A DNA stretch of 64,000 nt from DASWJZ01 sp963739005. Lineage in GTDB: Bacteria > Pseudomonadota > Alphaproteobacteria > Rhizobiales > Afifellaceae. Shown one piece after another: positions 49,959-58,772 of this stretch. The first letter of the stretch is position 1; each line of letters begins with the position of its first letter. A program made the translations under genes and the position numbers. Location: contig CAVTYQ010000001.1 of the NCBI GenBank assembly GCA_963739005.1, positions 62,001 to 126,000 on the forward strand, written 5' to 3'. The notes under the pieces are model-generated. The model saw only the letters and a program-made list of their open reading frames with translations. It was not told the DNA's origin and ran no database searches.

Positions 49959-50705
49959 TTAGTTAATGCGCACCCAACCCCGCGGAGAAAGCCGCTCCTG
50001 TGGCCGAAAACGGGCTTTGTAGTTCATCTTGGGCGAGCCATCGACCCAATAACCTAGATACACGTAGGGCTTGCCGAGCTTCCGGGCGCGCTCGATGTGC
50101 TCCAGAATCATCAACGTTCCGAGCGAGCGGTCCAGGAGATCCGGGTCGAAGAACGAATAGACCATCGACAGGCCGTCCGACAGAAGGTCGGTCAGCGTGC
50201 AGGCGATGATTCCGCCCTCGTCTCGGCCGGTGATGGCGCTGTCCGGGCCGCGGCGGCGATATTCGACGACGCCGCTTTCGACGTGGCTGTCCTCCACCAT
50301 CAGCGCGTAGTCGAGGACCGACATGTGCGCCATGCCGCCGTCCGAATGCCGGCTGTCGAGATAGCGGCGGAAGAGGCTGTACTGCTCGCTCGTCGCCTGG
50401 GCCGGGCGGAAGCGGCCGATCAGGTCGCGGTTCGCCTTCCACACCCGGCGCATGCTGGCGGTCGGGCGGAAGGCGTCGACGCAGACGCGCACCGACACGC
50501 AGGACATGCAGGATTCGCAGGCCGGACGGTAGGCGATACCCTGGCTGCGGCGGAATCCGCCCTGGCTCAGGAGATCGTGGAGCTCCGAGGAGTCCGGGCC
50601 GACGAGATGGGTGAAGACCTTCCGCTCCTGCCGGCCCGGCAGATACGGGCACGGGCTCGGGGCGGTCAGGTAGAACTGATGGGCGTCTGTTACGATCTTC
50701 GTCAT
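49959..50705 (-). CDS. bpt: Aspartate/glutamate leucyltransferase (arginyltransferase family)
   Basis: 248 residues. The N-terminal ATE domain has the cysteine cluster SCMSCVSV and the preceding GIAYRPACESC; the C-terminal GNAT-like half has MVYSFFDPDLLDRSLGTLMI and PYVYLGYWVDGSPKMNYK. Bacterial members (Bpt) add Leu to N-terminal Asp/Glu, making the protein a ClpS-ClpAP substrate. It is the last gene of a hemB-RDD-bpt unit. Together with clpS and clpA in this window it completes an N-degron route. Confidence 0.93.
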   Translation of the reverse strand: MTKIVTDAHQFYLTAPSPCPYLPGRQERKVFTHLVGPDSSELHDLLSQGGFRRSQGIAYRPACESCMSCVSVRVCVDAFRPTASMRRVWKANRDLIGRFRPAQATSEQYSLFRRYLDSRHSDGGMAHMSVLDYALMVEDSHVESGVVEYRRRGPDSAITGRDEGGIIACTLTDLLSDGLSMVYSFFDPDLLDRSLGTLMILEHIERARKLGKPYVYLGYWVDGSPKMNYKARFRPQERLSPRGWVRIN

Positions 50706-50819
50706 CGAAGCAGTCTCGCGCAAGACTCATACCACGCCAGAGCGCGGCGCAAGACAAGAGCTTGATTCAAGAGCCGGCTCAGCCTCTCCCGGCCTCTGGA
50801 GACGTCGGGTGGCAAGCGC

Positions 50820-51293
50820 TCAGAACGCGCGGACGGCGACCGTGCCGATGATCAGATCGTGAAGCAGCTGCTTGCGCTCGGAAAAGAGCGCGACGAGGAG
50901 GATCAGGGGCGTCAGGATCGCGATGGACACCCAGAAGAGCAGGGTCTGAAGAAGCGCCAGCCCGTGGTCCATGCGAGCGCCGCCGACGGTGCGCATCTCG
51001 ACCCCGGCGAAGCGCATACCCGGCGTCGCCGAATAGGGGCCGCCGAGGGTCAGCACGGAATAGAGGATCGCGACGACCGGCCAGACGGCGGGCAGGAGAA
51101 ACCAAAGCAGGCCGAACGTGAAGAGGCCGACGACGGCGATCACGACATAGGCGGCGACCATGAGAAATAGGATCGCCGCGGCGTCGATCAGGAACGCGAA
51201 GATTCGGCGCGTGCGCACACTGTCGTAGCGCTCCGGATGGACAGCGGGATCGAACGCAAGCTCGCCCGCGTCGAGTGTCATTGTCTGGCTCAT
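50820..51293 (-). CDS. RDD family membrane protein
   Basis: 157 residues with the RDD signature RRIFAFLIDAAAILFLMVAA (Arg and Asp at the first helix), three to four membrane helices, and a conserved SATPGMRFAGVEMRTVGG loop. RDD proteins are small membrane proteins of unknown or transport function. The ATG at 51293 has AAAGGTG upstream. It lies between hemB and bpt on the same strand. Confidence 0.88.
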   Translation of the reverse strand: MSQTMTLDAGELAFDPAVHPERYDSVRTRRIFAFLIDAAAILFLMVAAYVVIAVVGLFTFGLLWFLLPAVWPVVAILYSVLTLGGPYSATPGMRFAGVEMRTVGGARMDHGLALLQTLLFWVSIAILTPLILLVALFSERKQLLHDLIIGTVAVRAF

Positions 51294-51372
51294 GGCGTCA
51301 CCTTTCGCCGAAAAAATGGGGGCAGGCCCGCGGCGGTTCAAGGATTGCCGGCGGCCCCTCGCGGGACCGGGC

Positions 51373-52398
51373 TCAACCCTTGGCGAGCATCTCCGCCACC
51401 CGCGCCGCAAAATAGGTGAGAATGCCATCGGCGCCCGCGCGCTTGAAGGCGAGGAGGCTTTCCAGCATCGCGCGGTCGCCGTCGATCCAGCCGGCCCGCG
51501 CCGCGCCCTCGATCATCGAATACTCGCCCGACACCTGATAGGCGAAAGTCGGCATGCCGAACGCCTCCTTCACGCGAAAGAGGATGTCGAGGTAGGGGAG
51601 GCCCGGCTTCACCATCAGCATGTCGGCGCCCTCGGCGATATCCAATTCCGCCTCGCGCAGCGCCTCGTCGCCGTTACCCGGGTCCATCTGGTAGGTGCGC
51701 TTGTCGCCGAGGAGCGTCGCCTTGGTGCCGATCGCATCGCGGAAGGGGCCGTAAAAGGCGGAAGCATATTTCGCCGTGTAGGCCATGATCTGCACGCGAC
51801 CGAAGCCGGCCTGGTCGAGCGCCTCGCGGATCGCGCCGACGCGCCCGTCCATCATGTCGGAGGGGGCGATCACGTCCGCACCCGCCTCCGCCTGCACGAA
51901 CGCCTGGCGGACAAGCTGCGCGACGCTCGCGTCGTTCACGATCTCGCTGCCTTCCATGATCCCGTCATGGCCGTGGCTGGTGTAGGGGTCGAGCGCGACG
52001 TCGACGATCAGGCCGATGTCGGGGACCGCGGCCTTGATCGCGCGGCAGGCGGTGCAGACGAGGTTCTTCGGGTTGAGGGCCTCCGAGCCGAGGGCGTCGC
52101 GGCGGGACGGATCGGTAAAGGGGAAAAGCGCGATCGCCGGGATCTTGAGGCGCGCCGCGCGCTCGGCCTCGGCGACCGCCTGGTCGACGGAAAGCCGGTC
52201 GACGCCCGGCATCGCGGCGACCGGCTCGCGCCGCTTCTCGCCGTCGACAAGGAAGATGGGCCAGATCAGATCGTCCGCCGAGAGTGACGTTTCGCGCACC
52301 AGCCGGCGCGACCAGTCGGTGCGGCGGTTGCGGCGCATTCGGCGGCGGCCGGTGATGCGGTCGATGTCGGGGTGGGCGGGTTTCAGCGGCGCGGTCAT
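51373..52398 (-). CDS. hemB: Delta-aminolevulinic acid dehydratase (porphobilinogen synthase)
   Basis: A 341-residue TIM-barrel enzyme that condenses two 5-aminolevulinate to porphobilinogen for haem, cobalamin and chlorophyll. Schiff-base lysines lie in MAYTAKYASAFYGPFRD and MLMVKPGLPYLDI; DVALDPYTSHGHDG replaces the cysteine zinc ligands of other HemB classes with Asp, the Mg-dependent type common in alphaproteobacteria. It is the first gene of hemB-RDD-bpt. Confidence 0.95.
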   Translation of the reverse strand: MTAPLKPAHPDIDRITGRRRMRRNRRTDWSRRLVRETSLSADDLIWPIFLVDGEKRREPVAAMPGVDRLSVDQAVAEAERAARLKIPAIALFPFTDPSRRDALGSEALNPKNLVCTACRAIKAAVPDIGLIVDVALDPYTSHGHDGIMEGSEIVNDASVAQLVRQAFVQAEAGADVIAPSDMMDGRVGAIREALDQAGFGRVQIMAYTAKYASAFYGPFRDAIGTKATLLGDKRTYQMDPGNGDEALREAELDIAEGADMLMVKPGLPYLDILFRVKEAFGMPTFAYQVSGEYSMIEGAARAGWIDGDRAMLESLLAFKRAGADGILTYFAARVAEMLAKG

Positions 52399-52600
52399 CG
52401 GCGATCCAAGAGCGAGTGCCGCAGAATAGCATCCGCTTCCCGGCCCTCAAAATGCGACCGCCGGAAACGCCGGAATTCCGGCGGGCGGACCAAGTTCCGC
52501 GCTTGTGAGGGCGCGCACAAACGCCTTCGCCGCCAGATGCGACACCGCCTCCATCGCAACGCCCCCAGCACTGAGCCGGGGCACAGAGATGGAGATGAAA

Positions 52601-52957
52601 ATGAACCTGTTCCGCACCACCGCCGCCGCGTTCGTCGTCGTCGCCGGTCTCGTCGCCGCCAATGCAGCCTCCGCCTACGAGCGCTGGGTCGACATTCATA
52701 ACGTGGGCAACGCCGCTGTCGTCGCCGTCCAGATCAGCGACATCGGCAGGAACGACTGGGGTCCCGACGTCCTCCCCGGCATTATCCCGGTCGGTGGGGT
52801 CGCCGAGGTCGATCCGCCCCGCACGCGCGGCTACTGCCGCTTCGACATCCGCCTGACCTACGACAACGGCGACACCGCCGACATCTACGACGTGAACCTT
52901 TGCGAAGCCGTCGACCTCGTCACCGACGGCGACACCTTCGACCTCTACACGATCTGA
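52601..52957 (+). CDS. Small secreted protein of unknown function
   Basis: 118 residues with a clear signal peptide (residues 1-24, MNLFRTTAAAFVVVAGLVAA ending NAASA). The mature beta-rich domain has VDIHNVGNAAVVAVQISDIG, a Pro/Gly turn region, and two cysteines (GYCRFDI and VNLCEAVDLV) that may form a disulfide. Similar secreted proteins recur in alphaproteobacteria, sometimes in tandem. GGAG precedes the ATG at 52601 by 6 bp; ATGs at 52589 and 52595 are alternatives. Confidence 0.75.
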   Translation: MNLFRTTAAAFVVVAGLVAANAASAYERWVDIHNVGNAAVVAVQISDIGRNDWGPDVLPGIIPVGGVAEVDPPRTRGYCRFDIRLTYDNGDTADIYDVNLCEAVDLVTDGDTFDLYTI

Positions 52958-53123
52958 TCCGAGATCAACCGATCGCGAGCCGCCGCCGGGGGCACCCGGT
53001 GGCGGCCTCTCGTTGTCGGGCGGGCGGCGCATTGACGCCCACGAGCGGCACTCCTATGGCTCGGCTCATGGCGAGACATCCGGCCGTCAGGACTTCTTGC
53101 TCCCTGCCTCGGGCTGAAAGAGC

Positions 53124-53537
53124 ATGAGCGACGCGCTCGGCGGGCCCGTCGCGCCAGAGGGTGCGCGGATGCCGCTCACCTTGATCTATATGCGCGTCGT
53201 AGCGCTGCTCCTGCTCGTGGCCGGCCTCGCGCGCGCCTGCCAGATCCTGGGCATTCTGACCCCGGAGTCGCTGACCTTCGACAATCTTGAGCCGGCAAAG
53301 CGAGCGAGTGCCGTCACGCTCCTCCTGGTCGATCTCCTGGCCGCAGTTGGGCTTTGGGTTGGGGCCGCCTGGGGACCGGTGATGTGGGCGGTGGCGCTCG
53401 CGGTCGAGGTTTCGATGTACACGCTTTTTTCCGATCTTTTTGGCAGCTATCCGCTGCGCGTCTTCATTCACGGATGCATTTTCATCGGCTTTCTTGCCCT
53501 CACCTTCATGGAGTGGCGGCGCTCTATTGCCGACTGA
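53124..53537 (+). CDS. DUF6163-like integral membrane protein
   Basis: 137 residues, four predicted helices (LTLIYMRVVALLLLVAGLARA, AVTLLLVDLLAAVGLWVGAAW, MWAVALAVEVSMYTLF, FIHGCIFIGFLALTFM). A protein of this type lies immediately before ldtR in many Hyphomicrobiales; I recall it as DUF6163, function unknown. The linkage to the LdtR/L,D-transpeptidase locus suggests an envelope role. A Met at 53169 is an alternative start. Confidence 0.7.
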   Translation: MSDALGGPVAPEGARMPLTLIYMRVVALLLLVAGLARACQILGILTPESLTFDNLEPAKRASAVTLLLVDLLAAVGLWVGAAWGPVMWAVALAVEVSMYTLFSDLFGSYPLRVFIHGCIFIGFLALTFMEWRRSIAD

Positions 53538-53583
53538 GCCGGTTCCGCGCGAAGTAGACCGGTTCGATCGTGGAAAGATTTAA

Positions 53584-53600
53584 TTAAGCGTTTCGCTTAA
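53584..53600. promoter_or_regulatory. Inverted repeat in the ldtR promoter (candidate LdtR operator)
   Basis: TTAAGCG-TTT-CGCTTAA is a perfect 7 bp inverted repeat 74-90 bp before the ldtR start, AT-rich amid GC-rich DNA, matching the expected dimeric site of a MarR-family regulator. A related TTAAGC half-site is in the ldtP promoter at 54450-54455. LdtR binding is inference. Confidence 0.55.
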
Positions 53601-53673
53601 GTGCATCTTCAACCGGCAACTCTATGGTGCCCCGAATGCAACCGCTGCAAAGGCGGATGGGCGAGGATTGGAC

Positions 53674-54189
53674 ATGCTTATGTCGGAACAGGCGGCGGCT
53701 CGCTATGAGGCGGCGGACACGGCTCCGGACGATACGAAGACGCTCTACCTCGATGCGCTGACCCTCGTGGAGCGGCTGCATCGGCGGCTTCTCGACGTGA
53801 TCAAGGACGAATTCGACCGGATGGGGCGGTCCGACGTGAACAGCGTGCAGGCGCTGCTCCTCTTCAACATCAGCGATTCAGAGCTGACGGCCGGGGAGCT
53901 CAGGACCCGCGGCTATTATCTCGGCTCGAACGTCTCCTACAACCTGAAGAAGCTGGTCGATGCCGGCTTCATCCGCCACCAGCGCTCGCGCGTCGATCGC
54001 CGCTCGGTGCGGGTCTCCCTGACGGACCAGGGCCTCGAGGTGGCGAGCGTCGTGAACGAACTCTACAACCGTCACATCCAGTCGATCGAGAAGGTCGGCG
54101 GCATCACCCAGGATGATTTCATCCGCATGAACAAGGCGCTGCAGCGGCTTGAGCGCTTCTGGACCGACCAGATCCTTTATCGGCTCTGA
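53674..54189 (+). CDS. ldtR: MarR-family transcriptional regulator LdtR
   Basis: 171 residues. A winged-helix MarR fold with N-terminal dimerisation helix (LTLVERLHRRLLDVIKDEFD), recognition helices GYYLGSNVSYNLKKLVDAGF, wing HQRSRVDRRSVRVSLTDQG and C-terminal helix. The sequence and the downstream L,D-transpeptidase match LdtR, first described in Liberibacter, which activates ldtP and tunes osmotic tolerance. GAGGA lies 6 bp before the ATG at 53674; a TTG at 53668 and an ATG at 53680 are in frame. Confidence 0.9.
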   Translation: MLMSEQAAARYEAADTAPDDTKTLYLDALTLVERLHRRLLDVIKDEFDRMGRSDVNSVQALLLFNISDSELTAGELRTRGYYLGSNVSYNLKKLVDAGFIRHQRSRVDRRSVRVSLTDQGLEVASVVNELYNRHIQSIEKVGGITQDDFIRMNKALQRLERFWTDQILYRL

Positions 54190-54208
54190 TCTCCAGCCGA
54201 TCTTGGTT

Positions 54209-54250
54209 TCGGCCCGCGTCGCGCAAGCGCCGCGGGCTGCTTGCTTTTAG
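54209..54250 (+). terminator. Probable terminator after ldtR
   Basis: GCCCGCG (54212-54218) pairs with CGCGGGC (54231-54237) and encloses a second short stem GCGC-AA-GCGC, followed by TGCTTGCTTTTA. It begins 20 bp after the ldtR stop. The rest of the 332 bp gap to ldtP holds the ldtP promoter and no other gene. Confidence 0.6.
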
Positions 54251-54425
54251 GGGCCCGGACACGGCGCGCTAGTGTCGCCGTTTGCCGGGCCGCTCGCCGC
54301 GGCGGCGCCATTTCGGGAGCACCCGACATTGATTGGCCATAAAGGCCGGCCAAGAGGAATCGTCGGGGTTGCGGCAGGGTCTGGACATCTTCCAAAATGC
54401 GGCGTCGTCGCGGTCGCCCGGCGGG

Positions 54426-54468
54426 TTGACTGTGATGGTTAGTGCACCGTTAAGCCAGGTGGGCTAAC
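54426..54468 (+). promoter_or_regulatory. Candidate ldtP promoter with TTAAGC element
   Basis: TTGACT (54426-54431), 17 bp spacer, then GTTAAG (54449-54454) as -10; GTTAAGCC (54449-54456) and GGGCTAAC (54461-54468) form an imperfect inverted repeat over the -10 and start region. It shares the TTAAGC core with the operator-like repeat before ldtR, 54 bp upstream of the ldtP start codon. Confidence 0.45.
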
Positions 54469-54521
54469 ACGGGCTGAGGCCGACCGACGATGACCGGCTG
54501 AAGGACAGGAATCTCGAACCG

Positions 54522-55778
54522 ATGCGATCGCTCTCGTTGCTTGTGATTTCGGCGGCACTTTTCGCGCCGGCTATGGCGTTCGCCCAGCAACAAGCGGCGG
54601 GCCTGCAGCAATCGGAGTGGGCGGAGAGCTTCGATTCCCAGTCGCAGGTCACGCGTCCGGTCACCACAACGACTCCGATCCTTTCGCCGCAGACCGTGCC
54701 GGCGATGGAGGAGGCGATCTACGCCTACCAGGACCTCGTCGCGCGCGGCGGCTGGAACAGCGTGCCCGCCGACAAGGAACTCAAGATCGGCATGCGCGAC
54801 CCGGCGGTGATCGAGCTCCGGCGCCGGCTCATCGCTTCCGGCGACCTTCGCCAGGCGAGCGGCGACGCCTCGGCCTTCGATTCCTACGTGCAGGCCGCGG
54901 TCAGGCGGTTCCAGGAGCGGCATGGCATTCCCGACGACGGCGTCGTCAATGCGAGCACGCTGCAGGCGCTCAACGTGCCCGCCTATGTTCGCCTCGCGCA
55001 GCTGCAGGCGAATGTCGAGCGCATCAAGGCGATGGGAGCGCCGAGTGGGCGCTATGTTCTCGTCAACATCCCCGGCGCTCAGATCGAAGCCGTCGAGGAC
55101 GGCACGGTCGTCTCCCGCCATATCGCGGTCGTCGGCAAGGTCGACCGGCAGACGCCGATCCTTTCGAGCAAGATCTACGAGATCCGCTTCAATCCCTTCT
55201 GGACGGTGCCAGCCTCCATCATCAAGAAGGATCTGATCCCGAAGATGCAAAAGGAGCCGACCTATCTGACCGACCATCATATCCGCATCTTCAATCAGAA
55301 GGGCCAAGAGCTGACGGCGGACCAGGTGGACTGGAACACCGACGAAGCGGTGAACTACATGTTCCGCCAGGATCCGGGTGACGACAACTCGCTCGGCTTC
55401 GTCAAGCTGCAGTTCCACAATCCCTACGACGTCTATCTGCACGACACGCCGGCGAAGGGCCTGTTCGGCTCCGACTATCGCTTCGAGTCGTCGGGCTGCG
55501 TGCGCGTGTTCAATGTGCGCGAACTGGTCGCTTGGGTGCTGCGCGATACCGGCTATGACCGCGCGCGTGTGGACGAGACGATCCGCTCCGGCGAGCGGCT
55601 CGACCAGGAGGTGACGAACCCGCCCTCGATCTTCACTGCCTATCTCACCGCCTGGACCACGGGCGACGGCGTCATCCACTTCCGCGACGACATCTACGGC
55701 CTCGACAACCAGGGCACCGTGGCGCTCGCGCAAGACCCGAAGAGGATCGGGCGTCCGGAGGAGACCGCGCAGCAGTAG
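54522..55778 (+). CDS. ldtP: Murein L,D-transpeptidase (YkuD domain, with peptidoglycan-binding domain)
   Basis: 418 residues: signal peptide 1-21 (LLVISAALFAPAMAFAQ), a peptidoglycan-binding domain (IELRRRLIASGD, AVRRFQERHGIPDDGVVN), then a YkuD catalytic domain with the active-site motif HDTPAKGLFGSDYRFESSGC containing the nucleophilic Cys followed by VRVF. It makes 3-3 cross-links or attaches proteins to the wall. It is the classic target of LdtR, encoded next door. The start MRSLSLL gives an intact signal peptide. Confidence 0.93.
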   Translation: MRSLSLLVISAALFAPAMAFAQQQAAGLQQSEWAESFDSQSQVTRPVTTTTPILSPQTVPAMEEAIYAYQDLVARGGWNSVPADKELKIGMRDPAVIELRRRLIASGDLRQASGDASAFDSYVQAAVRRFQERHGIPDDGVVNASTLQALNVPAYVRLAQLQANVERIKAMGAPSGRYVLVNIPGAQIEAVEDGTVVSRHIAVVGKVDRQTPILSSKIYEIRFNPFWTVPASIIKKDLIPKMQKEPTYLTDHHIRIFNQKGQELTADQVDWNTDEAVNYMFRQDPGDDNSLGFVKLQFHNPYDVYLHDTPAKGLFGSDYRFESSGCVRVFNVRELVAWVLRDTGYDRARVDETIRSGERLDQEVTNPPSIFTAYLTAWTTGDGVIHFRDDIYGLDNQGTVALAQDPKRIGRPEETAQQ

Positions 55779-55893
55779 GGCTGAGGTCCCGCCTCTCGCT
55801 TGGCGGGGGCGGGGGTCTGTGGTATCGGCCGGCCGCTCCCTTTGCCGCAGCGCGGTAGAGAGGCGCGGTATTCCACCAGAGCCGGGACCTTCG

Positions 55894-57216
55894 ATGTCGC
55901 CAACCAAGCCCGCCCGCGAATCCGCCGGGCCCGATACCTTCTTCTCCGCGACGCTTGCCGAATCGGACCCGGAGATCGCTGAGGCAATCGCTGACGAGCT
56001 CGGTCGCCAGAGCCACGAGATCGAGCTGATCGCGTCTGAGAACATCGTGTCGCGTGCCGTGCTCGAGGCGCAGGGCTCGGTGATGACCAACAAATACGCC
56101 GAGGGCTATCCCGGGAAGCGCTACTACGGCGGCTGCGAATTCGTCGACGTCGCCGAGACGCTCGCCATCGAACGCGCAAAGAAGCTCTTCGGCGCGAACT
56201 TCGCCAACGTGCAGCCGAACTCCGGCAGCCAGATGAACCAGGCGGTGTTCCTGGCGCTCCTCAATCCAGGCGACACCTTCATGGGCCTCGACCTCGCGGC
56301 CGGCGGTCATCTGACCCACGGCTCGCCCGTCAACATGAGCGGCAAGTGGTTCAAGGTCGCGCCTTACGGGGTGCGCCGCGAGGATCAGCTCCTCGACTAC
56401 GATGTGATCGAGCGGATCGCGCACGAGGCGAAGCCGAAGCTCATCATCGCCGGCGGCACCGCCTATTCACGCATCTGGGACTTCCGCCGCTTCCGCGAGA
56501 TCGCGGACTCCGTCGGCGCCACCCTGATGGTCGACATGGCGCATTTCGCCGGCCTCGTCGCCGGCGGCGCGCATCCCTCGCCGATGCCGCACGCGCATGT
56601 CGTGACCTCGACCACGCACAAGTCGCTCCGGGGCCCGCGCGGCGGCTTGATCCTGACCAACGACGAGGCGATGGCGAAGAAGATCAATTCCGCCGTCTTC
56701 CCCGGCCTGCAGGGCGGGCCGCTGATGCACGTCATCGCAGCGAAGGCGGTGGCCTTCGGCGAGGCACTTCGGCCAGACTTCCGCATCTACGCGAAGAACA
56801 TCGTGGAGAACGCCCGGGCGCTCGCCGAGCAGCTGAAAAGCCTTGGCCTCGACATCGTGTCGGGCGGCACCGACAACCATCTGATGCTCGTCGATCTCAG
56901 GCCGAAGCGGGTGAGGGGAAACGTCTCGGAGAAGGCGCTCGTCCGCGCCGGGCTGACCTGCAACAAGAACGGGATTCCGTTCGATCCCGAGAAGCCCTTT
57001 GTCACCTCCGGCATCCGGCTCGGCACGCCGGCGTGCACGACGCGTGGCTTCGGCGTCGCCGAGTTCCGCCAGGTCGGACAGATGATCGCGGAGGTGCTCG
57101 ACGCGGTGGCGCAGTCGGAAGACGGCGCCGCGCCGCTCGTCGAAGCGGCGGTGAAGCAGAAGGTGAGAGCGCTCGCCGACCGCTTCCCGATCTATGCCGT
57201 GACCAGCGGGGCCTGA
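55894..57216 (+). CDS. glyA: Serine hydroxymethyltransferase
   Basis: A 440-residue PLP enzyme that interconverts serine and glycine and supplies 5,10-methylene-tetrahydrofolate. IELIASENIVSRAVLEAQGS and the PLP-lysine motif TSTTHKSLRGPRGGLIL are typical; YAEGYPGKRYYGGCEFVD is the folate/PLP contact. The ATG at 55894 (MSPTKPARES) is chosen; the frame extends further upstream without conservation. First gene of glyA-nrdR-ribE-ribH-nusB-thiL-MFS. Confidence 0.96.
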   Translation: MSPTKPARESAGPDTFFSATLAESDPEIAEAIADELGRQSHEIELIASENIVSRAVLEAQGSVMTNKYAEGYPGKRYYGGCEFVDVAETLAIERAKKLFGANFANVQPNSGSQMNQAVFLALLNPGDTFMGLDLAAGGHLTHGSPVNMSGKWFKVAPYGVRREDQLLDYDVIERIAHEAKPKLIIAGGTAYSRIWDFRRFREIADSVGATLMVDMAHFAGLVAGGAHPSPMPHAHVVTSTTHKSLRGPRGGLILTNDEAMAKKINSAVFPGLQGGPLMHVIAAKAVAFGEALRPDFRIYAKNIVENARALAEQLKSLGLDIVSGGTDNHLMLVDLRPKRVRGNVSEKALVRAGLTCNKNGIPFDPEKPFVTSGIRLGTPACTTRGFGVAEFRQVGQMIAEVLDAVAQSEDGAAPLVEAAVKQKVRALADRFPIYAVTSGA

Positions 57217-57223
57217 CACCGCC

Positions 57224-57700
57224 ATGCGCTGTCCCTATTGCGGCGCCGACGACACGCAGGTGAAGGACTCACGGCCGACGGAAGACTCCGCCGCGATCCG
57301 CCGCCGACGCGTCTGCGTCGAATGCGGGGGGCGCTTCACGACGTTCGAGCGCGTGCAGCTTCGCGAGCTGACGGTGCTGAAGCGCTCCGGCCGCAAGGTG
57401 CCGTTCGATCGCGACAAGCTGATGCGCTCCGTGCAGGTGGCGCTTCGGAAGCGCCCGGTCGATTCGGAGCGTGTTGAGCGCATGGTTTCCGGCATAGTGC
57501 GGCAGCTCGAAAGCCGCGGCGAGCAGGAGATTCCGGCGCAGGATATCGGCGAGCTCGTGATGGAGGCGCTGAAGAACCTCGACGCCGTCGCCTATGTCCG
57601 CTTCGCCTCGGTGTACCGCGATTTCTCCGAGGCGAAGGACTTCGAGACTTTCGTCGGCGAACTTGCCGAGGACAAGGCGCGCCCGGGCAAAGAGCGGTGA
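57224..57700 (+). CDS. nrdR: Transcriptional repressor NrdR
   Basis: 158 residues. A zinc ribbon (MRCPYCGADDTQVKDSRPTE and RRRVCVECGGRFTTFER) is followed by an ATP-cone that senses ATP/dATP. NrdR represses ribonucleotide reductase genes. It begins 7 bp after the glyA stop. In many related genomes ribD follows directly; here ribE does. Confidence 0.96.
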   Translation: MRCPYCGADDTQVKDSRPTEDSAAIRRRRVCVECGGRFTTFERVQLRELTVLKRSGRKVPFDRDKLMRSVQVALRKRPVDSERVERMVSGIVRQLESRGEQEIPAQDIGELVMEALKNLDAVAYVRFASVYRDFSEAKDFETFVGELAEDKARPGKER

Positions 57701-57701
57701 T

Positions 57702-58304
57702 ATGTTCACCGGGATCGTGACGGATGTGGGAGAAATTCTTCGCGCGACGGCTCGTCCCGTCGGCACGCGCTTCCGCATCGCGACCGGCTACGATCCGGCG
57801 ACGATCGACATCGGGGCGTCAATTTCATGCTCCGGCTGCTGCCTGACGGCGGTCGAGCGCGGCATCGATGGGAATCGTGGCTATTTCGACGTCGAGGCTT
57901 CGCCTGAGACGCTGTCGCGCACGACGCTCGGCGCATGGGCGGGGGGGACGCGCATCAATCTCGAGCGCTCGCTGAAACTTGGCGATGAGCTCGGCGGGCA
58001 CATGGTGAGCGGCCATCTCGACGGACTTGCGACGATCATGGAACGGCGCGACGACGGCGACATGGCGGTCTTCGCCTTCGAGGTGCCGGCCGAGCTTGCC
58101 CGCTTCATCGCGGAGAAGGGTTCGGTCGCGCTCGATGGCACGTCGCTCACGGTCAACGCCGTCAATGGCCGGCGCTTCGAGGTGATGCTCATCCCACACA
58201 CGCTGCAGGTCACCACCTGGGGCAGCCGGCAGGCCGGCGAGCGCGTGAACCTCGAGATCGATCAAGTCGCGCGCTACGTTGCGCGGCTCGCGGAGCCGGT
58301 CTAG
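57702..58304 (+). CDS. ribE: Riboflavin synthase alpha chain
   Basis: A 200-residue enzyme dismutating two 6,7-dimethyl-8-ribityllumazine to riboflavin. It has the two repeated beta-barrels: MFTGIVTDVGEI and SISCSGCCLTAVER in the first, GHMVSGHLDGLATI, and KGSVALDGTSLTVNAVNG in the second. Its ATG follows the nrdR stop by 1 bp. Confidence 0.95.
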   Translation: MFTGIVTDVGEILRATARPVGTRFRIATGYDPATIDIGASISCSGCCLTAVERGIDGNRGYFDVEASPETLSRTTLGAWAGGTRINLERSLKLGDELGGHMVSGHLDGLATIMERRDDGDMAVFAFEVPAELARFIAEKGSVALDGTSLTVNAVNGRRFEVMLIPHTLQVTTWGSRQAGERVNLEIDQVARYVARLAEPV

Positions 58305-58772
58305 ATGGTCGGCTTCACTCGAAATTTGGTGCCGATGGCCGACCGCCCGCCGCATCTGCTCGTCATCGAGGCGCGCTTCTATGACGACATCGCCGACGAG
58401 ATGCTTCGCGGCGCCACGGCCGCGATCGAGCGCGCCGGCGCGACGTTCGAGCGCGTGACGGTGCCGGGCGCGCTGGAGATCCCGGCAGCAATCGCGATGG
58501 CGCTTGCCGGACCGAAGCGCTTCGACGGCTATGTCGCGCTCGGCTGCGTCATCCGCGGCGAGACCACGCACTACGATACGGTCGCGAACGAGTTGGCGCG
58601 CGCGCTGATGGAGCTTTCCGTGGTGCATCGGCTGGCGCTCGGGAACGGCATCCTGACAGTCGAGAACGACGAGCAGGCGTGGGCGCGCGCCCGCGTCGGC
58701 GAGCAGAACAAGGGCGGGGCGGCCGCAGAGGCCGCGCTTGCCATGATCGCCATGAAAGCGGGGATGTCGTGA
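58305..58772 (+). CDS. ribH: 6,7-dimethyl-8-ribityllumazine synthase
   Basis: A 155-residue subunit that assembles into pentamers or capsids around riboflavin synthase. Motifs: IEARFYDDIADEMLRGA, VPGALEIPAAIAMAL, ALGCVIRGETTHYDTVANE (substrate His) and GILTVENDEQAWARA. The ATG at 58305 abuts the ribE stop; an ATG at 58335 (MADRPPHLL) could be the true start. Overlaps nusB by 4 bp. Confidence 0.94.
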   Translation: MVGFTRNLVPMADRPPHLLVIEARFYDDIADEMLRGATAAIERAGATFERVTVPGALEIPAAIAMALAGPKRFDGYVALGCVIRGETTHYDTVANELARALMELSVVHRLALGNGILTVENDEQAWARARVGEQNKGGAAAEAALAMIAMKAGMS

